Below, piece after piece: positions 16,691 to 27,577 of a stretch of DNA of 44,551 bases. The DNA is from Candidatus Desulfovibrio gallistercoris. Its GTDB lineage: Bacteria > Desulfobacterota > Desulfovibrionia > Desulfovibrionales > Desulfovibrionaceae. Below the pieces are notes generated by a model that was not told the origin of the DNA, ran no database searches, and worked only from the letters and a program-made list of their open reading frames with translations. The position numbers were made by a program, and so were the translations under genes. Each line of letters opens with the position of its first letter. Within the stretch, counting starts at the first letter, position 1. Where the stretch lies: NCBI GenBank assembly GCA_019118745.1, contig DWYJ01000033.1, positions 1 through 44,551 of the forward strand, read 5' to 3'.

Positions 16691-18657
16691 TGACGCGGGA
16701 ATATCTGCGCTATGCGCTCATGACTGCGGCCCTGGGCTTCTGGCTCCTCTGCGTGAGCATAGGCGGCGTCTGGGGCGGCCTGGAAGTGGGGGTGAGCTGC
16801 CTTTGCAATCTTTTCGCCGTGTCGATCTGGTCTCCCCTGGCGTACTTGCTGGTGTTCGGCCTGCCCATCCTCTTCACCAGCATCTCCTTCGTGGCGTCCC
16901 TGGGTCGCAGGCTGGCCGCCGAAGCGCCCCGGGGATGCTCCGTATCCGCCTTGCTCCTCCCCCCGCTGTTGCCGCTCCTCATGCTTGCTTTCATCCCCCC
17001 GGCCACGGAGAAGCTCCGCTCCCTGCTCCAACTCCCGTGGGCAAGGCCCTTCGATTTGTTGCTGCTGCTTGCCATCGCCCTGCTGTATGCGGGGTTCCTG
17101 CTTGCCTTCTGCTTCCACAGTCACGCACGGAAACGGGCGGAAGGGCACGACGGAGAAGAGCGGCCCGCCGGCGACGGGACGAGAACAGCGTGGTATCAGA
17201 CCGCGGCCGTTACCGTGAGCGTGTTTATCCTGCCGCTCTGCACCCTCCTGAACCTGTTCATCCTGGACGAAGCGTTTTTCGTCCTGAAAGGCGGCTCTCT
17301 CCTCGTCCAGGATAACGGCATCCCCCTCGAGCTTGCGTCTGAACTTCGCTGCCCGCCCGGTGAGTATTCTCTCCTCGCGGCAGTCGTCTGTTTCAGCCTC
17401 ACCGCACCGATGGCCTGCGGCGCCTGGCTGGCGGCCCACGCACGGACGGAGTCCACGTTCAACGCCAGATATCTGCCGCTCCTCCTGCCGTTGCCGCTGT
17501 TTCTCGTCTTCGTGTTCGTATGCGTCCGCTTCCGCTTCGGGCCCGTCCACCTCTACGGCCTGCTGACGGCGTCCTTTCTGCTGACCTACGGCCTGTTCCT
17601 GCTTGCCTTCCGCCTCGGGATCCGCGCCTGTCCCCCCGTGCGGAGCCGCCGCGTGGTGGTGATCAGCCAGTTGCTTGTCTTCGTCCTGTGCTGTGCGGCC
17701 GTTGCCGTCGACCTGCATACCATGTTGCGGGATACCGTCAGCGGCAAGGACGATGCCCTCGACAAAAGGGTATTGTTGCAGTTCTGGGAGAGATTTTCCC
17801 CCGAACGTGCGGGCAACACGCTGGCGCTGCCCGCCGCGCCGCCCTCGCTGCGCCTTGGCGAAAACCTGCCCACGCTGAGCGGCGTGAAGTCCTCCAGGCC
17901 CCTGTACGCCGCCGCCTTCCAGGCCGTGGCCTGCCTTGACGAGGACGGACGCCTCCTCTCCGAGGAGATCCTGTCCCGGCGCGTGGAACAGGCCCATCTC
18001 TCCTCCTGGATAGACAGGCCGGATTCCGTGGACATCTTTTTCGGCCCGCCGCCGTCGCAGCGGCAGCTTGACGCCCTGCGCGCCCGCGGTCTCACGCCCG
18101 ATGTGCAGCCCGTGGCCCGCGAGGCCCTCGTCTTCTTCGTCCACAAGGACAATCCCGTAAGAAGCCTGAGCAGCGAACAGCTCCGGCGCATCTACACCGG
18201 GGAGATCACCAACTGGAAGGAAGTCGGCGGCCGGGACGAGCGCATCCTCCCCTTCCAGCATGAAGGATGGGACGAGAACCAGCACGTGCTGGAAGAACTC
18301 GTCCTGCGCGGCGAGGAGGCCGCCCCTCCCCTGCGGGAACAACGCTCGATGGGGCCGGCCCGTGACGTGGCCCGCTATCGCAAGCGGGCGGGGGCGCTGG
18401 GCTTCGGCTTGCGCTGGTATCTGGACAAATGGTTCCCGGACGGCGACTTTCGTCCGCTGGCCGTGGACGGCGTGCCGCCCACGGACGCGAGCCTGCGCGA
18501 CGGCAGTTATCCGCTCAGCCTGCCCCTCTGCATGATTTCCTGCCGCCCGCTCAGCGCCGAAGGCCGCGCCTTCCGGGACTGGCTGCTCGGCCCCGAAGGC
18601 CGCGACCTCATCCGCCGGGCGGGCTACCTGCCGTGGGACGGCGAAAACGGCAAATAA
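16687..18657 (+). CDS. Membrane-anchored PstS-like protein, paralogue E (two modules)
   Basis: A 656-residue protein: two four-helix modules (about 1-145 and 165-312), a further helix (about 320-343) and a PstS-like domain (about 380-650). Module 2 holds CGAWLAAHARTEST and LLTYGLFLLAFRLG. The outer domain has DIFFGPPPSQRQLDALRARG, HKDNPV, LSSEQLRRIYTGEITNWKEVGG and D-E-N-Q (residue about 528) where phosphate-binding relatives have S-G-S-Q. The DGT motif near the domain start is changed to SGV. It ends at TAA 18655-18657, but nine in-frame codons further the sequence reads KENVR and TGA exactly at the next start, so the present stop appears to be a late mutation in the ancestral overlap. Confidence 0.82.
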   Translation: MMTREYLRYALMTAALGFWLLCVSIGGVWGGLEVGVSCLCNLFAVSIWSPLAYLLVFGLPILFTSISFVASLGRRLAAEAPRGCSVSALLLPPLLPLLMLAFIPPATEKLRSLLQLPWARPFDLLLLLAIALLYAGFLLAFCFHSHARKRAEGHDGEERPAGDGTRTAWYQTAAVTVSVFILPLCTLLNLFILDEAFFVLKGGSLLVQDNGIPLELASELRCPPGEYSLLAAVVCFSLTAPMACGAWLAAHARTESTFNARYLPLLLPLPLFLVFVFVCVRFRFGPVHLYGLLTASFLLTYGLFLLAFRLGIRACPPVRSRRVVVISQLLVFVLCCAAVAVDLHTMLRDTVSGKDDALDKRVLLQFWERFSPERAGNTLALPAAPPSLRLGENLPTLSGVKSSRPLYAAAFQAVACLDEDGRLLSEEILSRRVEQAHLSSWIDRPDSVDIFFGPPPSQRQLDALRARGLTPDVQPVAREALVFFVHKDNPVRSLSSEQLRRIYTGEITNWKEVGGRDERILPFQHEGWDENQHVLEELVLRGEEAAPPLREQRSMGPARDVARYRKRAGALGFGLRWYLDKWFPDGDFRPLAVDGVPPTDASLRDGSYPLSLPLCMISCRPLSAEGRAFRDWLLGPEGRDLIRRAGYLPWDGENGK

Positions 18658-18683
18658 ATATACGCCAACAAGGAGAACGTCCG

Positions 18684-21239
18684 ATGATGACGCGGGCATA
18701 TCTGCGCTATGCGCTCATGGCCGCGGCCCTGGGCTTCTGGCTCGTCCTCGTGAGCGTGGGCGGCATGGTAGGCCTCTACTGCCTTTTGGGTTCACTTCCC
18801 AGGGATTCTTATTTCTTCGTGCTGCTGATAGGCTGCATCTTCATGGGGGGCCATTACTTCCCCCTCATCGGCGTTACGGAGCTGGGCTCCCGGCTGGCCG
18901 CCAAAGCGCCCCTGTCGTGCTCCGTATCCGCCGGACTGCTCCCCCTGCTGCCGGCGATCCTCGCTCTCGCCTTCCTGCCTGCCGAACTGGGCAGGGTGCC
19001 GAGCCCTTTTTCCATCCCTTTTGAAGAGCTGCGCATGCTGCAATATCTGCGGATCGGCGCCGGTCTGCTGTACGCGTTGTTCCTGCTTGCCTTCTGCTTC
19101 AGCAGCCACGCACGGAAAAAGACGGCGGGCCACGGCGAGGAAGAACGCCCCGCCGACGCAAGCGACACAGGTACGGCTGCGCAGGCCTCTCGCCGCTATC
19201 TGTCCGCAGCCGTTGCCGTGAGCATTTGCTTCCTGCCCTTCTGCGCATTGCTGGGCATGCTCTTGCTGAAAGGCGATCTGGACGCTTTCTTTTCCCTTTT
19301 CGTGATCATCGGTCTCTACTTCGGCATCCTGGCGGCGTGCGGCTGCTGGCTGGCTGCCCGCGCACAGGCCGCAGCCGTTTTCATCCCCGGTCTCAAGCCG
19401 CTCCTGCTGCCGACGCTGCTGTTCTTTGGCCTCGCGCTGCCGGGCGTGTATCTTGTATTCGTCGGCCCCGTCATCCCCAGGAGCTCCGCCGCATGGCTCA
19501 TAGCGGCTTTCCTGCTGACCTGCGTCCTGTTCCTGCTGCTTTTTCACGCCGGCGCCGGCGCGCGCAAACGGAAAAAGCCGTCCGGCGGGCAACAGCCCGC
19601 CTCCCCGCACGACAGCGACTCGACGGCGAAGGAGTACCGGCACTATCTGATCACGGCCGGCGTCATGAGCGTTTTTTTCCTGCTGGTCTGCGCCGCGTTG
19701 AACCTGTACGCCGTGGACGGGTTCCTCTTCGCCCTGTGCGGCTCCCCTTTCCTTGTCCTGAGTGACGGCTCTCCTTTCGTCCTGAAAGAAGTCGTTGAAA
19801 AACTGCCTTTTTCCGGCGGCATCCTCGCGACCGTCATCTGTTGCGGCCTCACGGTACCGGCGGTCTGCGGCAGCTGCCTGGCAGCCCGCGCACAGGCGGC
19901 GCCCACCTTCAGCGCCAGATATCTGCCGCTCCTCCTGCCGCCGCTGCTCTTTCTTTCCGTCCTGATCCTGTGCGCCCGCGCGTCCTTCGACACGATTCCT
20001 CTCTACAAGCTGATGACGCTGACCTTTGCGCTGACCTACGGCCTGTTCCTGCTTGCCTTCCGCTTCGGGAACCGCAAATGGGAGCCCGCGCAGGGCCGCC
20101 GCACGGGGCTGCCGCTCCTGCTGCTTGTGCTGGCCCCGTTCTGCGCGGCCCTTGCCGTCAGTCTGCCCGCCGTGCTGCGCAACATCGTTGACGGCGAGGA
20201 GGACGCCGTCAAAAAGCCGGACTACCGGCACTACGAGGAGAGGTTCTCCCCCTCCAGACCAGACAACGGTCTTGCGCTGCCGGCCGTGCCGCCCTCCCTG
20301 CGTCTTGCGGCCCACCTCCCCCGACTGGACGGCACACCGGCCACCCTCCCCCTGTACGCCGCCGCCTTTCAGGCCGTGACCTGCCTTGACGAGGACGGCC
20401 GTCCCCTCTCCGCCGGGGAGCGGGACAAACGTCTGGCGGGGAACGGCGTGTCATGCAGCGAACGATACAGCCTGCGACAGCTGAACATGAGCTATGAGAA
20501 GGCGGACATCTTTTTCGGCCCGCCGCCGTCGACGCGCCAGCTTGATTGGCTGAGCGACCGCGGCCTCACACCCGATGTGCACCCGCTGGCACACGAGGCC
20601 CTCGTCTTTTTCGTCCACAAGGACAATCCCGTAAGAAGCCTGAGCAGCGAGCAGCTCCGGCGCATCTATACCGGGGAGATCACCAACTGGAAGGAAGTCG
20701 GCGGCCGGGACGAGCGCATCCTCCCCTTCCAGCATGAAGAAGGGGACGAGAACCAGCTCATGCTGGAAGAGCTCATCCTGCGCGGCGAGGAGGCCGTCCC
20801 GCCCCTGCGGGAAAAGTATCTGCTGCAGCCGCTGACCGTGGATGAGAGCATGCCCAGGAGCATGGTGGCCCGCTACCGCAAGCGGAGCAACGCGCTGGGC
20901 TTCGGCCTGCGCTGGTACCTGGACCAATGGTTCCCCGACGGCGACTTTCGGTTACTGGCCGTGGACGGCGTGCCGCCCACGGACGCGACCCTGCGCGACG
21001 GCAGCTATCCGCTCTCCCTGCCGCTCTGCATGATCTCTCACCGCCCGCTCAACGACGAGAGCTACGTGTTTTCCTACCGCCCGCTCAGCGCCGAGGGCCG
21101 CGCCTTCCGGGACTGGCTGCTCGGCCCCGAAGGTCGCGACATCATCCGCCGGGCGGGCTACCTGCCGTGGAATGACGGGAACGACGGCGAAAACGGCGGC
21201 GGAAGCGGCGACGAAAAAAATTTTTCGCCGGAGCCTTAA
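18684..21239 (+). CDS. Membrane-anchored PstS-like protein, paralogue F (three modules)
   Basis: The largest paralogue, 851 residues. Three four-helix modules start near residues 1 (MMTRAYLRYALM), 169 (SRRYLSAAVAV) and 315 (EYRHYLITAGV), joined by polar linkers; a thirteenth helix follows near 478-498, then a PstS-like domain (about 536-835). It has LPRLDGTPATLPLYAA, DIFFGPPPSTRQLD, HKDNPV, YTGEITNW, D-E-N-Q (about 688) and GYLPW. A short internal duplication gives SHRPLNDE followed by SYRPLSAEGRAF, seen in no other paralogue. The tail is Gly/Asn/Asp-rich. The start has AAGGAG eight bases upstream. Start choice at 18684 follows the conserved MMTR(E/A)Y beginning of paralogues C-F. Confidence 0.82.
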   Translation: MMTRAYLRYALMAAALGFWLVLVSVGGMVGLYCLLGSLPRDSYFFVLLIGCIFMGGHYFPLIGVTELGSRLAAKAPLSCSVSAGLLPLLPAILALAFLPAELGRVPSPFSIPFEELRMLQYLRIGAGLLYALFLLAFCFSSHARKKTAGHGEEERPADASDTGTAAQASRRYLSAAVAVSICFLPFCALLGMLLLKGDLDAFFSLFVIIGLYFGILAACGCWLAARAQAAAVFIPGLKPLLLPTLLFFGLALPGVYLVFVGPVIPRSSAAWLIAAFLLTCVLFLLLFHAGAGARKRKKPSGGQQPASPHDSDSTAKEYRHYLITAGVMSVFFLLVCAALNLYAVDGFLFALCGSPFLVLSDGSPFVLKEVVEKLPFSGGILATVICCGLTVPAVCGSCLAARAQAAPTFSARYLPLLLPPLLFLSVLILCARASFDTIPLYKLMTLTFALTYGLFLLAFRFGNRKWEPAQGRRTGLPLLLLVLAPFCAALAVSLPAVLRNIVDGEEDAVKKPDYRHYEERFSPSRPDNGLALPAVPPSLRLAAHLPRLDGTPATLPLYAAAFQAVTCLDEDGRPLSAGERDKRLAGNGVSCSERYSLRQLNMSYEKADIFFGPPPSTRQLDWLSDRGLTPDVHPLAHEALVFFVHKDNPVRSLSSEQLRRIYTGEITNWKEVGGRDERILPFQHEEGDENQLMLEELILRGEEAVPPLREKYLLQPLTVDESMPRSMVARYRKRSNALGFGLRWYLDQWFPDGDFRLLAVDGVPPTDATLRDGSYPLSLPLCMISHRPLNDESYVFSYRPLSAEGRAFRDWLLGPEGRDIIRRAGYLPWNDGNDGENGGGSGDEKNFSPEP

Positions 21240-21240
21240 C

Positions 21241-21258
21241 AAGTCCGCCGGCGGACTT
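21241..21258. other. Perfect 18-base palindrome between the cluster and dnaG
   Basis: AAGTCCGCC is followed directly by GGCGGACTT. It begins just after the stop of paralogue F and lies 67 bases before the dnaG start. There is no T-run, so it is not a standard terminator; it could be a protein-binding site or a processing hairpin. Confidence 0.5.
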
Positions 21259-21324
21259 ATCATACAAAGACCGGGTGCGGCACGACGCACCGTCGTGTTT
21301 TCGCCCAGGGGGAGCTTCAGCCGT

Positions 21325-23041
21325 ATGCAGTCGCGGGATGCCATTCGCGCCATCAAGGAACGGCTCAACATCGTGGATGTGGTGCGCCGCTACGTGGAGC
21401 TCAAGCGCAACGGCCCGCGCTGGGTCGCGCCCTGTCCCTTCCATCAGGAGACCAAGCCGTCCTTCTCCGTCAATGAGGAGCAGGGGCTGTTCTATTGTTT
21501 CGGCTGTCAGGCTTCGGGCGACCTTTTCGATTTTTACGGCCGCATCAACGGCCTCGACTTCCGCGAGACCCTGGAGCAGCTCGCCGCCGAAGCCGGCGTG
21601 ACGCTGGACCGCGGCCCCGTGGACGCCGGACGGCAGCAGCGGGACCGGCAGGAACGTTCCGCCCGGCAGCAGATGCTGCGCATGTCCGAAATGGCGGCGG
21701 CCCACTTCGCCGCGGCCCTCAAGGGCAGGGACGGCGAGGAATGCCGCGCCTACGTGGAGCGGCGCGGCCTGTCGCCGGACATCGTGGAGCGCTTCGGTCT
21801 GGGCTGGGCCCGGCGGGACTGGCAGTCCCTGGCCGGGGCCCTGCAACGCGGCGGCTTTTCGGAAAAGCTCGCCGTGGAATGCGGCCTGCTGGGGCAGTCG
21901 GACAGGGGAAGGGCCTATGACCGCTTCCGCGGCCGGCTCATGTTCCCCATCAAGAACCTGTCCAACCAGATCATCGCGTTCGGCGGCCGCATCATCGCCG
22001 ACGAGGACGAGGCCAAGTACATCAACAGCGCGGATACGCCCATCTACAAGAAGGGGGACCACCTCTACGGTCTGGCGCAGGCCCGCAAGGGCATCACCAC
22101 TAAAGGAAAGGCGCTTCTGACCGAAGGATATATGGACGTCCTCACGCTGCATCAGTTCGGTTACGACAATGCCGTGGGCGTGCTGGGCACGGCGCTCACC
22201 CCGGAGCAGATCAAGCGCCTTTCCGGCTTTACCTCCCGGCTGGTGCTGCTCTTTGACGGGGACCGCGCCGGGCGCAAGGCCGCCCTGCGTTCCTGCGAGA
22301 TGCTGCTGACGCGGGGGCTGGCCTGCACGGTGGTGCTCATGCCCGACGGTGAAGACATCGACAGCCTGCTGCGCACGCAGGGGCCGGAAGCCTTCGAGGC
22401 CCTGCTGGACAAGGCCCCGGACGGCCTGCGCTTCTGCGTGGACGTGCTGCGCACGCTGGCCCCGCGCGAGACCGTGGAATGGGCGCGCCACTTCCTCGCG
22501 CAGGTGGAGGTGCCGGAGCTGCTCAGCCAGTACGCCTCGCGTCTGGCCACGCATCTGCAGCTCTCGGAGGAGCTGCTGCGAGAGGGCCTTGCCCTGCGCC
22601 GCCCGGCCGGGCAGCCGCCCGCTCCCCGTCCGGCGGAACGGCAGCGCCGGAACATGCGCGACGTGCAGATTATGCTTTTTGCCGTGCGCTATCCGCAGCG
22701 CCTGAACGACTTGCGGAACATCGGCGCGGACCTGGCCCTGCAATCGGCATCGGCCCGCGAATTTTGGGATACCATCGAGCAATGGGGGCCGGAAGAGGCC
22801 CCCTATCATCTCAGCGAACGACAGAGGAAATTCTGGTTCGAACAGCGCGAAGGCCCGCACGCCGCCCCGCTGGATTCGGGCGATAATGAATTCCAATGCC
22901 TGAAAGATCACTTGGACGCCTATTACGCTTCTGCGCAAAAGTCCTCTGTTTCCGCGGCGTTACAAAAAAACGCCGGCACAGGTGACTTTGCGGCGGATTT
23001 GGAGTATCTTCGCGCGTTGCAGGAAACTAGGGAGAAGCGGA

Positions 23042-23055
<14 letters not shown>
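21325..23055 (+). CDS. dnaG: DNA primase
   Basis: DnaG, 576 residues, makes RNA primers at the replication fork. The N-terminal zinc ribbon has Cys37, His40, Cys58 and Cys61 (PCPFH ... YCFGCQ). The catalytic core has FGLGW, a TOPRIM domain with EGYMDVL and DGDRAGRKA, and FGGRI. The C-terminal helicase-binding domain follows. Start ATG 21325 has AGGGGGAG upstream and gives the normal short N-terminus. The end overlaps rpoD by 14 bases, the standard order of the macromolecular-synthesis operon; rpsU, often upstream, is absent and the paralogue cluster stands there instead. Confidence 0.97.
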
Positions 23056-24802
<1,747 letters not shown>

Positions 24803-25035
24803 TGCGCCTTTCCTGACGGACGTCCGTCCCTGCGGCAGCGCCTTTGCGCGCCGCGGCGGTACGGGGCGGACGCCCCGCCCGGAGCTCTGTACGGCAGACT
24901 TGCCGGGGTTTTCCGCCGGGCCGCGACGGAAAGCCTCTGCCGAAACAGCCCGGCAGCGTATTTTCGGCAAGGTTTTCCCCGGCCTGCCGCCGGCCACGCC
25001 GGGACAGCGTTTCCTCAACCTTCAGAGGCTGTGCC

Positions 25036-25809
25036 ATGTCCGTTCTCTCTCTCCTGCCCGGACGCCTGCTGCGTCTCCTGCCCTTGCTGCCGCTCCTGCT
25101 CGTCGCGCTGTTCTACGCCTCTCCCCTTCCGGCGCAGGATGAGCTGCCGCCGGGGACGGCAACGGACAGCGTCGATACGGCCGCCGTGCAGCGGCCCGCC
25201 CTGCCGCCGCTTGCCGCCTCCCCGCAGGCCGCCGTTGCCGTCTGTCTGGACGGGGATACCCTCAAGCTCACCAGCCGCCGCACGGTCCGGCTGGCAGGCA
25301 TCGACACCCCGGAAATGGGCAAACGTGACAAAAAGCCGCAGTATTATGCCCGCGAGGCGCGCGAACTGCTCAATGAACTTTCCCGCGGGCAGGACGTCAC
25401 GCTCTACCAGCCTTCCACCAAGCAGCAGGACAAATACGGACGACTCATTGCCGACGTCTGCCTGCCGGACGGACGCTCGCTCAATGCGCTGATGGTGGAA
25501 GCCGGGGCCGCCTTCTTCTACCCGCATGCCGACCTTGATCCGGCCTATCAGGACTGGCTCAAATCCCTTCAGGCGGCCGCCATCCATGAACGCCGCGGCA
25601 TGTGGGCCTGGCTACTCACCCAGCCCTTTGCCCTCAAAAGCTATACCGGCAACAAGGGAAGCCGCCGCTTCTTCCCTGCCGCTTCGCCGGATGCGCAGCG
25701 CATCAAGCCGCGCAACCGCGTGCATTTCGGCACGCTCATGGATGCTTTTCTGGCCGGGTACGCCCCGGCGCGCCAGACCAATCCCTGGCCGGAGGCCGAG
25801 GAAAAATGA
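25036..25809 (+). CDS. Exported thermonuclease-like (SNase) protein
   Basis: A 257-residue protein with an N-terminal hydrophobic signal ([15 protein letters not shown], probable cut at LPAQ). The nuclease fold is marked by [25 protein letters not shown] and [13 protein letters not shown]; the Asp, Arg and Glu of the staphylococcal nuclease site are visible. A C-terminal extension of about 60 residues follows. It would degrade nucleic acid outside the inner membrane. I start at 25036; longer in-frame starts would place Arg-rich sequence before the signal. It overlaps queC by four bases (ATGA). Confidence 0.85.
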   Translation: MSVLSLLPGRLLRLLPLLPLLLVALFYASPLPAQDELPPGTATDSVDTAAVQRPALPPLAASPQAAVAVCLDGDTLKLTSRRTVRLAGIDTPEMGKRDKKPQYYAREARELLNELSRGQDVTLYQPSTKQQDKYGRLIADVCLPDGRSLNALMVEAGAAFFYPHADLDPAYQDWLKSLQAAAIHERRGMWAWLLTQPFALKSYTGNKGSRRFFPAASPDAQRIKPRNRVHFGTLMDAFLAGYAPARQTNPWPEAEEK

Positions 25810-26591
25810 TGCAGGATCTTTCCAAGCAGCAGCCGCTTGGCGGCGAGACCGCGCTGGTGGTCTTTTCCGGCGGGCAGGATTCGGCCACCTGCCTTGCCTG
25901 GAGCCTTGCGCGCTTTGGCCGTGTGCTGACCCTGGGCTTTGACTACGGCCAGCGGCACCGCGTCGAGCTGGACTGCCGCCGCCGGGTCCGCGATGCGCTC
26001 GCCGCCCTTTCGCCCCGCTGGGCCGAACGCCTGGGGGAGGATGTGCTGCTGACGCTGGATACCTACCGCGAATCCGGGCAAAACGCCCTGACGCCTGCGG
26101 GAACGGCAACGGATGCCGCCCCCCTCGGCGCGACCGCCGCCGACGGTCTGCCCAATACCTTCGTGCCGGGCCGTAACCTGCTGTTCGGCCTTCAGGCGGC
26201 CATCTGGGCGTACGAGAAGAACATACGCCACCTGGTGCTCGGCGTCTGCCAGAGCGATTCCTCCGGCTATCCCGACTGCCGGGACGACAGCATCAAGGCG
26301 CTCCAGCTTGCCCTCAATCTGGGCATGGACGCCCATTACGTCCTCCATACGCCGCTCATGTGGCTGGACAAGTGCGGGGCCTGGCAGCTTGCCGAGCAGC
26401 TCGGCGGCGCCGCGCTTGTGGACGCCATCGTGGAGGAAAGCCACACCTGCTACGCCGGGGAGCGCGGCGTGCGTCACGACTGGGGCTATGGCTGCGGGCA
26501 GTGCCCCGCCTGCCGCCTGCGGGCCCGCGGTTATGCCGCCTACAAGGCCGCCTGCGCGGCCAGCTCGCCGCTGGAGACGCCCCGTGCCTGA
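25806..26591 (+). CDS. queC: 7-cyano-7-deazaguanine synthase
   Basis: QueC, 261 residues, converts 7-carboxy-7-deazaguanine to preQ0 with ATP and ammonia in queuosine biosynthesis. [10 protein letters not shown] near residue 21 is the PP-loop for [12 protein letters not shown] and [14 protein letters not shown] are family motifs; [12 protein letters not shown] followed by [14 protein letters not shown] supplies four zinc cysteines. Between residues 85 and 110 there is an Ala/Thr/Gly-rich insert longer than usual. Two ATGs in a row at 25806 and 25809 are possible starts; GAGG precedes both. Confidence 0.94.
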   Translation: MMQDLSKQQPLGGETALVVFSGGQDSATCLAWSLARFGRVLTLGFDYGQRHRVELDCRRRVRDALAALSPRWAERLGEDVLLTLDTYRESGQNALTPAGTATDAAPLGATAADGLPNTFVPGRNLLFGLQAAIWAYEKNIRHLVLGVCQSDSSGYPDCRDDSIKALQLALNLGMDAHYVLHTPLMWLDKCGAWQLAEQLGGAALVDAIVEESHTCYAGERGVRHDWGYGCGQCPACRLRARGYAAYKAACAASSPLETPRA

Positions 26592-27153
26592 ACGCCGCCG
26601 CCTCAGCGCCGCCGAAGGCGTGCAGGCTGCCTGCATCCTCTTTTCCCTGAATACGGAAACGAACGCCATCCTGAACATGCTCCGGCACTGCGGCTTTCCT
26701 GACGGTCTGCTGCGGGACGGCCATGCCGGGACGCTGTGTACGGAATGGCGGGCCTTCGTCCATGCCGCCGTCACGGCGGCCCTCATGCAGCATGCACCTG
26801 TCGAGGTGGTGCTGGCCTACCTGCGCCAGACCCATCAGCTCCTGCAGGGTGAAACAGCTCCCGCCCGCCCTTCCCCCGCGAAGGCCGGAGCCGACGGGAC
26901 GGAAGCTGACGCAACGGCGCTGACGGAAGCCCTTTCCCGCTTTGTGGACGGCCCTTTTTCCGCTTACATGCCCCTGCTGGCCCAGGCCGGTCCCCAGGCC
27001 TGTCCGGCCCTGTTCTACCGCCGCTCAGGCGCGGAGCTCCCCCAACCTGAAGCGCTGGCCGTGCAGGCCCGCCTTGCGGCCATCATGGCCCTGCTCATCA
27101 GTACGCTCAACGACAAGCTCGACGCGTACGACATCCAGCCCGACGCCTGTTAG
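26584..27153 (+). CDS. Conserved-looking hypothetical protein after queC
   Basis: A 189-residue, soluble, mostly helical protein that I do not recognise. It starts with GTG at 26584 inside the end of queC, with GGAG about eight bases upstream. It has no signal peptide and no membrane segment. Segments [18 protein letters not shown] and [20 protein letters not shown] look like amphipathic helices. Tight overlap with queC suggests one transcript. Its TAG stop is the first three bases of a family 1 repeat, so its original C-terminus may have been cut by that element. Confidence 0.6.
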   Translation: MPERRRLSAAEGVQAACILFSLNTETNAILNMLRHCGFPDGLLRDGHAGTLCTEWRAFVHAAVTAALMQHAPVEVVLAYLRQTHQLLQGETAPARPSPAKAGADGTEADATALTEALSRFVDGPFSAYMPLLAQAGPQACPALFYRRSGAELPQPEALAVQARLAAIMALLISTLNDKLDAYDIQPDAC

Positions 27154-27298
27154 AGCGTTTTGCCTTTGAATAAGGCAAAATGCGAGGCGGCAGCACAGCG
27201 ACGCTCGTCCCAAACAAAGCGGAAAAACTGCGTTTTTTCCGCAAAATGCCAGGCCGTATGGTTGAAATACCAAGCGTTGCAAACTCAAAATACTCTAA
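27151..27298 (+). repeat. Family 1 four-hairpin repeat, copy 5
   Basis: A forward copy from TAGAGCG to ACTCTAA. The first hairpin (GCGTTTTGCC ... GGCAAAATGC) is kept; the second is mutated (GCGACGCTCGTCC in place of GCGCCGCCCGGCC). Its first bases are the stop codon of the preceding gene. Confidence 0.85.
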
Positions 27299-27577
27299 CG
27301 GACGCATTCCTCAGCGCACCGCGTCCTGTCCGGCTCTCTACCAGCTCTCTGGGCATATGATAACTTGTTAAATTTAAATACCTATTTCCGTCTTTCGCTG
27401 CCTCTGCATTCCTCCTCCAAAGCCTATAAAAAAGAACTTTTTTTTGTCGACCGTTTGGTGTAGAATCGCGTATGGAGTTGTTGGTTCAACGGCATCGTCC
27501 TATGGACCGGAAAAGACCTTTTGTGCGTACTTTTTCCGTACTGCTGGACCATTCAGGAAAATTGCGGGAGAATCATC

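Noticed and set aside
16618..18699. A 693-codon open frame opposite paralogue E
   Set aside because: It is antisense to a gene with clear domains. Its Gly/Gln/Glu/Arg-rich product has no motif. Long antisense frames are common in GC-rich genes.
11912..21239. The cluster as an ordinary phosphate ABC transporter
   Set aside because: No PstC, PstA or PstB gene, no ATPase motif, and the outer domain lacks the phosphate-contact S-G-S-Q.
24815..24828. Palindrome GACGGACGTCCGTC after rpoD as a terminator
   Set aside because: It is perfect, but there is no loop and no T-run; a different GC-rich hairpin follows near 24862, also without T-run. I could not decide on a terminator.
27438..27466. Promoter for the chemoreceptor (T-run and TAGAAT)
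   Set aside because: TAGAAT at 27461 is fair, but the -35 at correct spacing is only a T-run, and no sigma-28 or sigma-54 pattern fits.
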